Source: Topomyia yanbarensis
Lineage: Eukaryota > Arthropoda > Insecta > Diptera > Culicidae
Assembly (NCBI RefSeq): GCF_030247195.1
Contig: NC_080672.1
Coordinates: 161,189,839-161,253,838, forward strand
Length of the DNA stretch: 64,000 bases
Reading direction: 5' to 3'
Both the position numbers and the translations under genes were made by a program. The notes beneath the pieces are model-generated. The model was not told where the DNA came from, searched no databases, and saw only the letters and a program-made list of their open reading frames with translations. Every line of letters begins with the position of its first letter. Positions within the stretch are counted from its first letter, which is position 1. This document shows positions 11,460 to 23,384 of this stretch, in pieces.

Positions 11460-12920
11460 TAGGGCATTGCAAAAAAATTTTTTTTTTTAATTCTCAAAGG
11501 CCCCCCCTCTCATATTGTGACAAATGTCAAAGTAAGCTCAGATGCCAAATTTCACATCATTTGGACAATTTTAGACCCCCGCCCACTTCGCTTGAAATTT
11601 TTTGAAATTGGTACTATGGGAAAATATGGAGGAAAAATACATTAAATGCTATAACTTTTGAAGTAGCAATCAGAAAATTAAAATTTATACCTCTTTTGGA
11701 AGGAAATAATCTTAGTATTTGAATGGAGATATATTTGTTTCTAGAAAAATACGGGAAAGTGGGGTACTGGGTCATTTTGGCCCCAAAATCCCCTATTTTT
11801 AATGATTTTTCTGCTCCGTGATGCAAATCACACATATTTTGTAGTTTTTATAATGTGAAAAAATCTCAGAAATCGAATGGAACCCTTTTGACCTTAGTCC
11901 GAATACGAGAAGTTGGGGTTAAATGGCCTTTTGTCGTTCATATTAAACTTCATCATTTTCTCGTGAATATATCTCTATTATTGTTCACTCAATTTTCGTA
12001 AACTATACCTTGTTGAACGTGGAAAATCCTTAGGATTATAACAAAAATAGATTCGTTACCGGTAAAATTCAGGAACATCAAATTATCTGACATATAGTGT
12101 CGATTTCACATTTTTATCATAAAATCGCACATATTAACTCCATTTAACAACAAAATTCTTATTTAATTTACTACTTTTAGTGTAAAATATGCTTAGGGAT
12201 CACATGAGAAAAGTTTCATTCCTGGAAAAATAGGGGTAGTTGACGTATTAGGACAAATAATGAAAAAAATGAGATTTGTAGAGTAAATATCAAAAAGTTT
12301 GATGTTTCTGAATTTTACCTTTAACGTTTTTATTTTTGTTTTATTGCTCAGAATTTTGCACGTTCAATAAGTTACATTTTATGAAAATTGATTGAAGAAT
12401 AATGGAGATAAATACATGAGAAAATGATAAAATTTAATATGACTGACAAAAAGCCCTATAACCCCAACTTCTCGTATTCGAACTAAGGTCAAAAGGGTTC
12501 CGTTCGATTTCTGAGATTTTTTCACATTAGAAATACTACAAAATATGTATGATTTGCCTCACGGAGCAGAAAAATCATTAAAAATAGGGGATTTTGGGGC
12601 CAAAATGACCCAATACCCCACTTTCCCATATTTTTTAAGAAACAAATATACCTTCATCCAAATACTTAGATTATTTCCTTCCAAAAGAGGTATAAATTGT
12701 AATTTTCTGATTGCTACTTCAAAAGTTATAGCATTTAATGTATTTTTCCTCCATATTTTCCCATAGTACCAATTTCAAAAAAATTCAAGCGAAGTGGGCG
12801 GGGGTCTAAAATTGTCCAAATGATGTGAAATTTGGCATCTGAGCTTACTTTGACATTTGTCACAATATAAGAGGGGGGGCCTTCGAGAATTCAAAAAAAA
12901 TTTTTTTTTGCAATGCCCTA
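11460..12920. mobile_element. Foldback element, 1461 bp, with 8-bp TSD
   Basis: The element begins TAGGGCATTGCAAAAAAA and ends in the reverse complement, TTTTTTTGCAATGCCCTA. The similarity continues through most of each half: for example CAGATGCCAAATTTCACATC near 11539 returns inverted near 12830. The two arms are thus several hundred bases of near-perfect inverted repeat. The 8-bp duplication ctgaatac lies at 11452-11459 and 12921-12928. No transposase is encoded. An isolated arm fragment is at about 16095-16260. Confidence 0.88.
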
Positions 12921-12936
12921 CTGAATACAATCAAGC

Positions 12937-14825
12937 CAGTGGCGTAGCCAAGGGGGGGTTTTGGGGGTTAAAACCCCCTCCAAACCAAAATATTTGAATT
13001 GAAGAAAAAAAGTTTGATGCTGATGCTTATTTGAATATTCAAATAATAATTTTGGAAGTTTATTATCTGTTCATTACATTGAGAACCTAATGTTTTAAAC
13101 GTTATGGGGACTTTTTGTAAATTGTGAGAATGGGATCTTGTAACTAATATTTTAGTGAGGATCCTATAGTTGATAAATCATGTGAATATCAAGCAAAATG
13201 GCTCAATGAAAACGCCTACATAGAAACTGATGCAAAATGGCGTTTTACGCTTGTCTCTAACAGGTCAGAATCGGTTTTTATGTGCATTTATGTAAAGTGC
13301 CACCAGCTAAGATCGGCAATAAAAATTTTTTTGAACGTTTTTCGCTTTTTATGATGTACATTTGGGTATCGAATTGAATGGCGCCAATATTCCATAATTT
13401 GGAAACCATCAGCTTTAGTATTTAGCAGCATAATTTTGTTGATTAATTTTTCCAGTTGGATGCAGTACTAATTCCAATAAAATTTAGTATCTTCAGCAAA
13501 GTTTTCAAGAATGTTATTGCAAATAGATTGGTTGAAGATATGAATGCAACCCGTATTTGTGCATTATAGGCCATATTGCACTACGAATTCCCTTACTAAC
13601 GGTTATAGGCGGCAACAAAGAATTTGGGAGAATACCTTGTAGATGACTTTTACTATCCTAGTATGCAAAAGTGACTTCAACGCCACTTTGGTCAAATTTA
13701 ACTTTTTCGTATTTTTATGTTCACTACGAAAATTCGCATCTTTCAGTGCAAACGACTTCAAATGAAAATAAAAAATTACCTGTTGAAATGCGAAAAGCAA
13801 AGTGGCGAAAGCATCCTTTTACCCGCACCATGCAAGATTTGAAAATTGATTTCCTGAAAAATATGCTGGATGGCGTTTATGTCACCTTTGCATACAAGGG
13901 CAGTTCAGTAATGTGATTAATCGGTAATTAGTTGCAAAAATCCCGCTTAACACCATTTTTATAGATGGGACATACTACTCCCTACTTCCTATACTTCGGT
14001 GAAATCTCCTCCTTCCAGATTTTCAAAAGCACCCAGTGGAGTGCTCTAGCCAATTCCTCTACTCTGCGTTTGAGTAGTTCACATGACAGTTTATCATTAC
14101 CAGCGGTTCAACCGTCCTATTTTTTCATGAATCTTAGGCAGATCCGGAATCCGTCGTCGACTGCGCTCGTCTCCAAGCTGATTCTTGCAATACTCTTGTC
14201 GTCTACTGCTTCGCTATTTAGGTATTCGCCATAATATACTTATCAATCGTGAGAATTTTTGCACATTATTTATAAAGTGTACAGACTATTCTGTGCGATA
14301 ACCGGTTTATACAATGCCCCCGGCGGATGTGAGGTCAGTGCACATTGATATGGCTTTTGATCCACACTACACACATCCATTCGCTGATGGTCTGCCACTT
14401 GATCACGCGTTGGCGCATTTTGTCCAGCTCTTGTGCCGTCGCTCGATCCCCGCATTTCCACACCTTCTGCCCCGTTTATCAAAGCTCCTCAAATGCTACG
14501 GCTTCGAAGTTGCGAGTTTTCAGCTCATGTTTTTGTTAGTAAAGTGGTGTTTTTGGGCCACTCGTTGAACTTGACCTAACCTGTCTCGTAGTCCGCCACC
14601 CAACATAACTGACACATGCGACAGGTATTTAGTTCTGCCTACGGTATGGTCATAGCGCCCATGCCCGCTCACACCATCCCATTTCGCTATTACTGCAGAA
14701 CACGGTAGTACCCAGTCGATCGCGACCTACAGATTAAATGTCATCAATAGACCCGCCATCATTTTTGAAAAATCTAAGATTTTCGTCAAAACCCCCTCCA
14801 AACCAAATTTCTGGCTACGCCACTG
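12937..14825. mobile_element. Non-autonomous hAT element, copy 2, with 8-bp TSD
   Basis: The termini are perfect 14-bp inverted repeats: CAGTGGCGTAGCCA at 12937-12950 and TGGCTACGCCACTG at 14812-14825. The flanks aatcaagc at 12929-12936 and 14826-14833 form an exact 8-bp duplication. CAGTGG-type ends with 8-bp duplications are hAT hallmarks. No hAT transposase is visible. Part of the interior (about 13930-14745) differs from copy 1 and contains LINE debris, so it carries later insertions or captured sequence. Confidence 0.9.
13966..14250 (-). pseudogene. RTE/JAM-like LINE reverse-transcriptase fragment inside hAT copy 2
   Basis: The minus strand gives the segments DKLSCELLKRRVEELARAL, HWVLLKIWKEE and GVVCPI. 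These correspond to the conserved RT stretch in RTE-type LINEs (a D-x-AELLK helix, KIW-x-E, G-VCPI-KKG). Stops interrupt it. It is degraded and has no host function. Confidence 0.6.
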
Positions 14826-14991
14826 AATCAAGCTTACAGTTTTCACGAATTGGAAGAAGCGCTGGAAGGACTCCGTGGGTCTACCCCCGGCCCCGACGAT
14901 GTTCATTACGCGATGATCAGTAATTTACCGCTAGACTGTAAAATGCAACTCCTTGAAGCTTACAATCGGCTGTGGTCAGAATCGATTGGTT
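14826..14991 (+). pseudogene. Jockey-type LINE ORF2, part 3: N-terminal RT motif
   Basis: After the hAT insertion the frame resumes as AYSFHELEEALEGLRGSTP, then GPDDVHYAMISNLP and LLEAYNRLWSE. This is the first conserved RT block of Jockey elements (the STPGPDDV motif). The LINE ends abruptly at about 14991 against an inverted copy of the dispersed repeat, so the palm, the catalytic YVDD region and the 3' end are missing. Confidence 0.8.
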
Positions 14992-16075
14992 TGGTAAGAT
15001 TGATTCAGCCGTTGCTAAAAAACACGAATGAGAGTTTGCCATACACAGGCTTTGTCCCCAATCGTTGAGCTGAATCGATTGGAATAAAATACTCGGCCCT
15101 CAGGGCCTCGGAAAAAAATCTTGAAAGTTTGGGTGGATTCTATACATTTTTGCCTTTATTCTATAGAAAGGTTATGCAATCACTCTGAAAATCAACTTTT
15201 TGACCGAGGTCTGGAGGGCCGAGTCTCTTATATCATTTGACTCAGTTCATCGAGTTCGGTGTGTGTATTTCACCAAAAAATGCACTTCGGTTACTCGGAG
15301 ATGGGCGAACCGATTTTTTGCCGTTCTCCTATAGAAAGGCTGTGCAATCGCTCTGAAAACCAGCTTTTTAATCGAGGACTGGAGAGCTGAGTCTCTTATA
15401 CCATTCGACTCAGTTCGTCAAGTTAGGCAAATGTCTGTGTGTATGTGTGTGCGTGTGTGCGTATGTGTGTGTATGTATGTATGTGACCAAAAATAAGCAC
15501 ATCGGTTACTCAGGAATGGCTGAACCGATTTTTACAAACTTAGTCAAATGAAAGGTACAATGTTCCCATTGGCTGCTATATCAATTTAATTCCGACTTCC
15601 GGTTCCGGAGTTACAGGTTGAAGAGTGGAGTCACGCATGAAATTCCCATATAAATTGAAATCAGCATGGTATCTCAAAGACGCAAAACTTCATAAAATGT
15701 GTTCGAAAATGTTTAAATTTGTAGTTCCAGCTCACTGATGCCCAATCAAGTCCACGTTGACCACATTGGACAACTTCGGCGGAACCGGAAGCTTCGGGAA
15801 AGTGGTTATGTTCCTGAGTTGAATTCACATTACAAATTGCTTGAAATTGTTGTCCGACACTCTTATACCATTCGACTCAGTTCGAAAAACGTGTGTATTC
15901 GTATGTGTGTATGTATGTGACCAACAATTGCGCATCGGTTACTCGGAGATGACCGAACCGATTTTCTCAAAACAAGTTTCAAATGGCATAATATGCAGTA
16001 TAATATGCAGTTTGGTGTAGTATCGCCCCCCACTTACCCTAACACCTCCACCATTCATCAAAACCCCTCCCCACT
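14992..16075. repeat. Dispersed repeat cluster (one inverted, two plus-strand heads)
   Basis: From 14992 to about 15135 the repeat runs on the minus strand. From about 15141 it runs on the plus strand, with heads at 15148 (GCCTTTATTCTATAGAAAGG) and about 15325 (CCGTTCTCCTATAGAAAGG). Each head is followed by the GGAGGGCCGAG or GGAGAGCTGAG block. A GT-rich microsatellite lies at 15436-15485, then the CTTCCGGTTCCGGAGTTACA block. There is no coding function. Short ORFs here are chance. Confidence 0.7.
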
Positions 16076-16260
16076 TGGCCACCCTCGCACCCGCATTATG
16101 GCATTGCAAAAAAAAACACTCATTTTTGAAATCTCAAAGGCCTCCTATTGTGACTAATAGCAAAGTAAACTCAGATGCCAACTTTCATATCATTTGGACA
16201 ATTTTTGACCTCCGCTCACTTTGCTTCAAGTTTTTGCTATTGGTTCCATGGGAAAATACA
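16076..16260. repeat. Arm fragment of the foldback family
   Basis: GGCATTGCAAAAAAA near 16099 and the following blocks (CTCAAAGGCC, CAGATGCCAACTTTCAT, ATCATTTGGACAATTTT) match the arm of the element at 11460-12920, with divergence. Only one arm is present. Confidence 0.7.
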
Positions 16261-16458
16261 GTGTGTCCCATATTTATACGTTCACCCTAATTTTTCAGAA
16301 TAATTTTTTTTTCTATTCAAACAAACTGCACTAATTTTTTAGCTTTTGTTTTGAAGTTTAATCAACGATGTTTCTCGAAATTTAGAAGCCCTGGTGCGCT
16401 TTGTTCGTTTGTTATGGTAGTTTAAGTGAAAAAAGTTATGTCCCATATTTATAAGTTC
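16261..16458. repeat. Spacer bounded by a direct repeat
   Basis: GTCCCATATTTATACGTTCA at about 16265 recurs as GTCCCATATTTATAAGTTCA at about 16441, bounding about 175 bp of AT-rich sequence. It could be a fragment of another element. No coding potential is seen. Confidence 0.4.
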
Positions 16459-16921
16459 ACCTTACTTTTTTGCCTTTCTCATATAGAAAGGTTATGCAAT
16501 CACCTGAACATCGTCAACCTAATCCTGGTCTATCCCCCCATCACACACCATTCTTCCTCAAATTCACATTCCCTCATCAATTCCCGCCCCCCGAAAAAAA
16601 TTTCCTAGTTCCTCAAAAATAAACTTCCCTAGTAGGTCTGTAAAACCAGTGAAAAAATTGGTTTGAAATGATTTTGAGTTTGAAGACTACTTTAAAATTG
16701 AAACTAATTTAAAATTTGTTAACAAGTTGAAACTTCTTGGCGGGGTCCGGACCCCCCGAACCCTCCTCCTAATTCCGCTGCTGGGTTCAAGTGTTTCAGA
16801 TTCGACACATAGCTTCTCAAGTTCGTGGCTGTCGATCATCCATGGTATGTGTATGCAAATCGTACTGAATATGTAATGGACATTTCCACCATTATATGGA
16901 AAATAATTAGCTATGGAATCG
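16459..16921 (+). repeat. Dispersed repeat, left part, split by the next element
   Basis: It starts TTTTTGCCTTTCTCATATAG near 16469 and runs through the C-rich block (CCCCCATCACACACC) and the TCGACACATAGCTTCTCAAG block to GCTATGGAATCGCA. The matching continuation GTTTGGATTAATGAGAAAGG appears only at about 18535, after the inserted element. Confidence 0.7.
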
Positions 16922-18532
16922 CACACGAAAAAAAACCAGTCATGGATTCATGAACGATTTCGTGAACAGAACATGTTTCAAAAACCATGACTAAGTTCCT
17001 GAAATTATAAATTATAAATCTCGAATTCATGAAACTATTTAGAATGTTTGGTTAGTGTACTGTTGTTGTTCCCTGGACATGTTAGTTTTTGTTGTGATTC
17101 TAGTTCATGATTTGAGAATACACAGTCGACAGTCAAATGATGTTCATGATTTCAAGAGCTTATTCGCGATTCTTGTGATTTCTTATCACGTTATTGTGCT
17201 ATCTTATTCATGAGTTTACTATCGCATTTTTCTGTCAGACTAGCGGGATTAAAATTCATGAATTCAGGATCTTAGTCGCAATTTTTGTAATTTCTATTCA
17301 CGTTATAGTGATATTTTAGTTATGAGTAGAGTGATTCATGTTCACGATTTCATATATTTTTGTCACGAGTTGTGTGATTTGTGTCCAAGATTTCAGGATC
17401 TAAGTCACGATTTTTGTAAGTGCTGTCCATGTTATCGTAATATTTTAGTCATAAATAGAGTAATTCATGTTCATAATCTCAGGATCTTAGTCATGATTTC
17501 CGTAATTTCTGTTCATGTTATCGTAATGTTTTATTTTAGAACTTACTTCCAAATTTGACACGAAGAGTAATATGACTAATGTTCATTATATCAGCAGTTT
17601 TACCATGGTATTCGTAAATTCTCTTCGCTTAATTGTGATCTATTACTTTTTGGTTACCATCGGTTTTTTTATTCGGAATAACGACGATATGAACTGGATC
17701 ATAAAAATGTGACTGATTCGCGTCATCTTGTTCTGTGGATTATATCACGCACACTATTTGGGATTCTCAGCGCAGTTTTCGTTTTCCATCCAGACATCAC
17801 CATTAACCTTATCAAACGAATAATGATGTTCGAGGTCCCAATAGTTTTTTTCTATCTAATGTTCGTGTCTCTTACTATGGTCGCTAGCAGCTGGACATTT
17901 CATAAAACAGTGCATAGAATAAAAATGATTCTACGAATAATTCTCCAAATTTTGTGAAAGAGTTCACGGTAAAATTTCATTATCATGTTGTATGAAATTG
18001 TAAATGATTAGTGATATCATCTAAATATTACCAGCACGCAAAATAGATTGTAAATCTTGTTTATTTTATTCATTTTTATTTTTTTATTTGTGCTTACTAG
18101 GCATCACGAACCAGTTCACGAATACATGAAGAATATTTAATGATTACGTTAACTATTTCACAAAAATGAACGTGAGTTGTGATTTATACTAGATATCATG
18201 AACCAGTTCACGAATACATGAATAATATTTGATGATTTTGTGAACTATTTCACTAGTACGGATATTGGATCGTACCTAATATATTAGTGATCATGAATTA
18301 GTTCACGAGAATTAAATGGATCGAGGAATACAATTTTGAATTTCGTGAAATAGTTCACGAGAACATATCCAGAATATTTTTATTTTGTGATCTAAGGCTC
18401 CCATATCTATGAAAATCATCATAAGTCAACCTTAGGTTTTATGAAAAATGTTCATAAAGTTGTGAACTAGTTGATTGTTCCAGGATTCATGGCAGTTTAT
18501 TCACGATTTTGGGAACAATTCTTTTTCCATGT
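16922..18532. mobile_element. Insertion of unknown class built of degenerate internal repeats
   Basis: It sits between two halves of a dispersed repeat, so it is an insertion of about 1.6 kb. Weakly similar inverted ends (CACGAAAAAAAACC against CATGGAAAAAGAATTG on the other strand) are seen. The interior is full of palindromic words such as TTCATGAA and GTTCACGAA. In the left half a unit beginning CAGGATCT(T/A)AGTC recurs at about 17267, 17393 and 17481. In the right half ATCA(C/T)GAACCAGTTCACGAA recurs at about 18103 and 18194, with a weaker one at 18289. No coding sequence. Confidence 0.55.
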
Positions 18533-19550
18533 AGTTTGGATTAATGAGAAAGGCACAATTGCGCCGCTAGGCGGATTAAAACAGGTTTTTAACCTTAGTC
18601 TTAAAGGAAGGGTGCAACGTTACCATAGGCTGCTATTGAATTTCATTTAATTCTGACTTCCGGTCTCGGTATCACGGGGTGAAGAATGTGGTCACGCATG
18701 AAATTCCCAAATAAATTGGTAGCAGCATGTTATCTAAAAGATGCAAAACTTCATAAAATTCGATTTAAAATTGCTCGAATTTAAAGTTTCAACTCACTGA
18801 TGCCCAATCAAACACACATTGACCATTTCGGACACCTTCGGCGGAATCGGGCGCTTCGGGAAAGTGGCTGGAAGTGGAAAGTCTTGAATTGAATTCACAT
18901 CTGCTTCTTAGAAATGTCTGTGTCGATTTTCTCAAATTAAGTCTCAAATGAAAACTATAACATCCCTATTAATGGCTATTGAATTTCATTGGAGTCGGAA
19001 TTCTGGTTCTTGTGTACGGGTTGAAGTATGTGGTCACATGACCCAATCTTTGACCACGTTGAGAACCGCTGAGAACTCCAAAAGTCCCGAAATTAAATTT
19101 AAACATTTGTTTCTCATACATTGCTGACTCGATTCTCCCAATCTTAGTCTCAAATGAAGGTTATAGTAGTCACATTGATTGCAACCGAAAAAAATCCGAT
19201 CATACTTAAATTTTCCATATAAACCTTTTTGTGTTTCTTTTACAGAATGGTTATGCAATCACTCTAAAAATCAAGGTTCTGACAGAGTCCCGAAGGGCCG
19301 AAACTCTTATTCCATTCGATTCACTTCGTCGAGCTCGGTATATATGTGTACGTATGTGTTTGTGTGTATGAATAATAGTCCATCGGTTACTTGGAGATGA
19401 CCGAGCCGATTTTCTCAAATTAAAGGATGCTATTGAATTTAATTCCAATCCAACATCCAGTTCCGGTTACTTGTTGAAAAGTGCGGCCAATAAATATCCA
19501 TATAAATTGGTACCACAATGGTACCTAGATGATGCGAAAGTTATTGAATT
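18533..19550 (+). repeat. Dispersed repeat: tail of one copy and head of the next
   Basis: 18545-18590 is a repeat tail (GAGAAAGGCACAATTGCGCC...GGATTAAAACAGG). What follows is the body of another copy with the CTGACTTCCGG blocks. A degenerate head occurs near 19237-19270 (AGAATGGTTATGCAATCAC) with CCCGAAGGGCCG and a GTATGTG-rich tract. The copy is cut at TTAA 19551 and resumes at 20858. Confidence 0.65.
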
Positions 19551-20857
19551 TTAACCCTTTCATGCCGAACTTTTTTCTAGTGCATGTAGAGTTTCAAAAC
19601 TATTAGAGTGGCAGCACTGCCGAACCGCTCGGACGTGTCTTCCTGTTCGTGCAATATTTTCCAAAGTTTTCTAATAGTATATAATGTGTTTGACGGAAAA
19701 TCGAAGCCAATCATTCCATTAGGCATTTTTATTATAGAATTACATGTTAATCGGTGTGAATAGCGTGAAAATAGATTTATGATTTTATTGTCACATTCTG
19801 ATAACTTTGAATGCATGCGCGTGAATCTAGCCGCCAAAAGTACACTCGCTCGTTCAGCGTAGCGCCATCTATAAATGACCAGTTCATGCAACGATTTCAC
19901 TGATGATGGAGGGGAATACTTGCACCCTAATTAATTGAGAGCAGGTGAAATTGTTTAATATTATTTTTTCAATGTTAGATATTTTATCCAAATAATTTTC
20001 TTATAATAAATACGGGCTAAACGAGGTAAGTTCTATCAATTTTGCACTGAAATGTTGTCGTATAAGCTCCTCAAAAATAACCTGCCCTACTAACAAAAAC
20101 TCCTATTCCTGAAACTTCTATGAAAGTAGTATGGGTTCCCTGCACTTTCGCAAGTAGATGTTGAACTAACATTCCTTCCCTTCCTCGACGATTGTAAGGA
20201 CGTGGCCAGGTGTACACTGTGATGCTTGTTCCACTATGAAGAAAAAGCGTTAATCCCAAATGTTTTTTTTCTTGCGATACGATATGGTGGATATCTTGGT
20301 AAATATTAGCTGATCATTGTACAGCCACCCACGATTTGTGCAATCGTATATGCTATGCTATGCTATGCTATGTAGAGTTTCAAAACTATTTTTCCTTGAA
20401 AGCGTTTGGGTCAAGAAACGCGAAAAGCCTTTTTTCATAAAGATAGGTGCTTCCCTCGCAGTGCCAGAAGCTGCTCAATTTTTACCTTCCAGTGCTCAAT
20501 ACAATTCTCCTAGAATATTTACAATAGCCCACTTGTGTGGAAAACGTAACCAAAGACAGTCTAAATTGATAAGTTTTATCAGTCTTTAATAATATTGCAA
20601 CATAACGAAGATATATGAAAAACTCATTTTATGTCGTCAATGTAAACTGTCTCTGGCAGCACTGCGCCATCGGATTCCAATCAGACGAATTGCAATAACT
20701 TCAATTCTAGAGCTGATCTTTGTAACTATTAATAATCAAATGAAAGGCAATAGACACATTTATTAGCCTTACTTGGTTTTGTGAGCAAATCTTGCCTCAA
20801 TCAAAAGTTATAGCTGTTTAAAAACGTTGTTGTCCACAAACAACATGAATGGGTTAA
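19551..20857. mobile_element. piggyBac-like MITE, copy 1, with TTAA target site
   Basis: It has TTAA on both sides (19551-19554 and 20854-20857), with ends CCCTTTCATGCC and ATGAATGGG. The TTAA-CCC...GGG-TTAA organisation is that of piggyBac-type elements. Without the LINE insertion it carries, it would be about 0.52 kb. A second copy lies in the opposite orientation at about 45868-46397. No transposase. Confidence 0.78.
19605..20369 (+). mobile_element. 5'-truncated non-LTR element 3' end with (TATGC)n tail and 21-bp TSD
   Basis: A 21-bp direct repeat lies exactly at 19584-19604 and 20370-20390 inside the piggyBac-like MITE. The enclosed 765 bp ends in TATGC-type pentamer repeats (20348-20369). 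A long duplication plus a microsatellite 3' tail is the signature of target-primed retrotransposition. The interior shows no long ORF and is presumably 3' UTR. The block around CCTTCCCTTCCTCGACGATT near 20176 may identify the family. Confidence 0.72.
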
Positions 20858-21111
20858 ATTACTTATATTTGCAGGCCCGCAATTGATTTAATCGCATTGG
20901 CCACCTAGAACGATTCTGATGCCTCGGAGGACCTGCCAACATTCAGAGTCAATTTCACATTTATTTCTCAGAAAATTCTTTGCCGATTTCCACCGACTTC
21001 CATATTTGACATGATTGATGCAATGCTTCAATTGACTGCTATTGAATTTCATACTGATCTGACTTTCTTTTGTGGATTTAGACGTTGGTCACATAGAAAT
21101 TTGCCGTATGT
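20858..21111 (+). repeat. Dispersed repeat, continuation
   Basis: This is the direct continuation of the copy interrupted at 19551 (CATTGGCCACCTAGAACGAT, then GCTATTGAATTTCATACTGA). It is cut again at about 21112 by another element. Confidence 0.6.
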
Positions 21112-22882
21112 CGTAAACCGGGGTTACTTTGATCATCGGGGTGACTTTGATCACTCGAAACTTTTTTCGTAGTTCGCTTATTAAATCAGAATAGTCATTT
21201 TAAATTGAAATGATTTTTACTCTAAACTTATAAAATACTGATTTGTTATACATTTTGAGTACATTGTTCGGTTTTTGGGCACAAAAACTACAAAAAGCCG
21301 ACTTTACCTGATTTTTACGAAACTTCGTATAGTGTCTATTTTTTATAAAACAAATAAATCTCAGATTTGAGCAAGAGTAATAAATTACAAGCGAGTTTTT
21401 ATTTTCCTTTAGATTGGGATATGTTAAATTTAGTTTTAAGAGTTTGCCTATTTTTAATACATTTTTTATGAAACTAGTTGGTAATTATTTCAAATTATTT
21501 TAAGCTAAAATTCACAACATTTTTTATTGTACAATATTCCAACACAAAGAACAGACGTCCATCTTCAGCATTCAACTTGTGTAAAATTTCTAACGGTTTC
21601 GAAGGTATTATTTTTTTTTATTCATTTCGTTTATTTAATAGGCACAAATGCGTTAGCTTGGCGGTGCCAAATTCTTTTGCTTTTACATCTTGGATATTTT
21701 AAAACTAGGTGGTTACAATGTTGAAATATTTTTTTTTATGAAAGAGAAAAATTTTACAGCTATCTTAAGACTAGAAATAAGATTCTATATACAAGATAGG
21801 GGGCAAAAAATTTTTTTTATGGAAAATTTTAAAACAAGGAATTCAATAGTAATAGTTTTCAGGAAATATTTACAGTTATCTTAAAACTAACAATATAGTT
21901 TGGTACACAAAAGGGGGAACAAATATTTATGAAAAATTTCACCGGTGTTTTAAAACTAGGGATACAATTCTATTTACAAGATGGGGGACAACAGTTTTAA
22001 CAAAGAGGTAAAATTACAAATATCTTAAAACTTGTTTCGAAGGTAGTTGAGATATCTAAACCAGGTGCGCTACTGTCGTCATGTTTTTTGTGGCTGAGTT
22101 CGACAGAATTGACAGCGGTTATTCCTCTACCCAGTCAAACTAGTCCGGAACCGGTTCGGACTTCCAGCATGAATTCCAGCTCAAATACATCAACCGATAG
22201 AGTCGGAATCGGTTGTTTTCTTTGAGCAAGATTCCATACTGAATCCATTCAGGATTTTGAACCGGTTCCGGAATGGATTTGACGGATAGTTGGGATAGGT
22301 TGGTGTGGCGGCGCTAGTGTTTATCGTATATTAATTCAAATGTTTACACACGTTTTTTAATATTTTTGTTCGATCATGGATGTCTGTTCTCTGTGATTCC
22401 AACTTGTTAAAGTGGGTTAAACTTTTGTACATTGATAAAACATAGAAACAAAACAATTTTAGAAGTTTTAAAGGTTTTCAGAATCTTTTATTCTAGTTGG
22501 ACACAAATTAAACGAATTTTGGTTACTCGAATTTTACAGTACATTGAAATACTTTGTATCGTACTAATTAACATCTATTTCACAATGCGTATCTTTCCAG
22601 AATTAGTTTAAACAAACATTTGAATGAAAAACATTGACATCAATAATTTAATGTGGGTGAACATGCAGGTTATCAAAGTCACCCCGGAACACAAAATGGA
22701 GTTCAACTTGAAATCATTTTTGAAAAAATTGCTGTAAGCGGACAATTTTAGGTAAAACCATCCAAAATTGTTCTCCATACATCAGTACATGGTTAAAAAA
22801 TATTAAACTTGAAAAAAATGTATTGCGTTTAAAAATATGTAATGATTACTTCGAAAAGTGATCAATGTCACCCCGGTTTACG
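21112..22882. mobile_element. DNA element of unknown superfamily with CGTAAACCGGGGT inverted ends
   Basis: The left end CGTAAACCGGGGTTACTTTG and the reverse complement of the right end, CGTAAACCGGGGTGACATTG, are clear terminal inverted repeats. A second CGGGGTGACTTTGATCAC word lies just inside the left end. The element is about 1.77 kb, interrupts a dispersed repeat and has no readable transposase. A partial copy of its right end lies at about 53150-53390. The target duplication is ambiguous. Confidence 0.72.
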
Positions 22883-23384
22883 GTACCTGTACCATCGTAA
22901 TACTTACTTTTTTCCTCTCATATAGAAAGGTTTTGTCATTACTTTGTAGATCGTCAACTTAATCAAAGCCATTTTTATTTGAATAGGTATTATGGATTTT
23001 AGCAGGGGTGTTTGACGGGGACTCCCCCACATATTGCACAACCATCCCCTCAAACCGTCCCCCCGCACATTGAACCAGATTCCTCTCCATCACATCCCCC
23101 TCAGATTATCACCCCATTCCACTACCTACAGAGCAATAACTCTTACATTCTTATCGGCTTCACCTACCCGGCATACCAAAATCATCTGGATGGTAGTGGC
23201 TGTGGTTTATGGGGTTTTCATGTTCCTCGTACACTACCCCCCGCATGCCAAAATAAGTTAACAAGAAGACACCGTTGATCTAATGCTGATTAAACTGATT
23301 AAGTATGATATATTGTTTTGTTTCAAGTTTAGTGTCGACACGTAGCTCATCAAGTCGTGGATGGCGAGCCATTGTAGCTAGGTA
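22883..23384 (+). repeat. Dispersed repeat, continuation with C-rich block
   Basis: The host repeat resumes (ACCATCGTAATACTT), then a new head (CCTCTCATATAGAAAGG) near 22915. A C-rich segment (CTCCCCCACAT, CCGTCCCCCCGC) follows, then the CGACACGTAGCTCATCAAG block. It stops at the Transib insertion. Confidence 0.6.

Noticed and set aside
11614..12766. Two nearly identical ORFs, one on each strand (MCDLHHGAEKSLKIGDFGAK and MYDLPHGAEKSLKIGDFGAK)
   Set aside because: They arise because the two arms of the foldback element are inverted copies. There is no independent sign of coding.
13965..14568. Plus-strand ORFs in hAT copy 2 as a possible hAT transposase
   Set aside because: No BED zinc finger or hAT dimerisation motif is visible, and the minus strand shows LINE RT residues instead.
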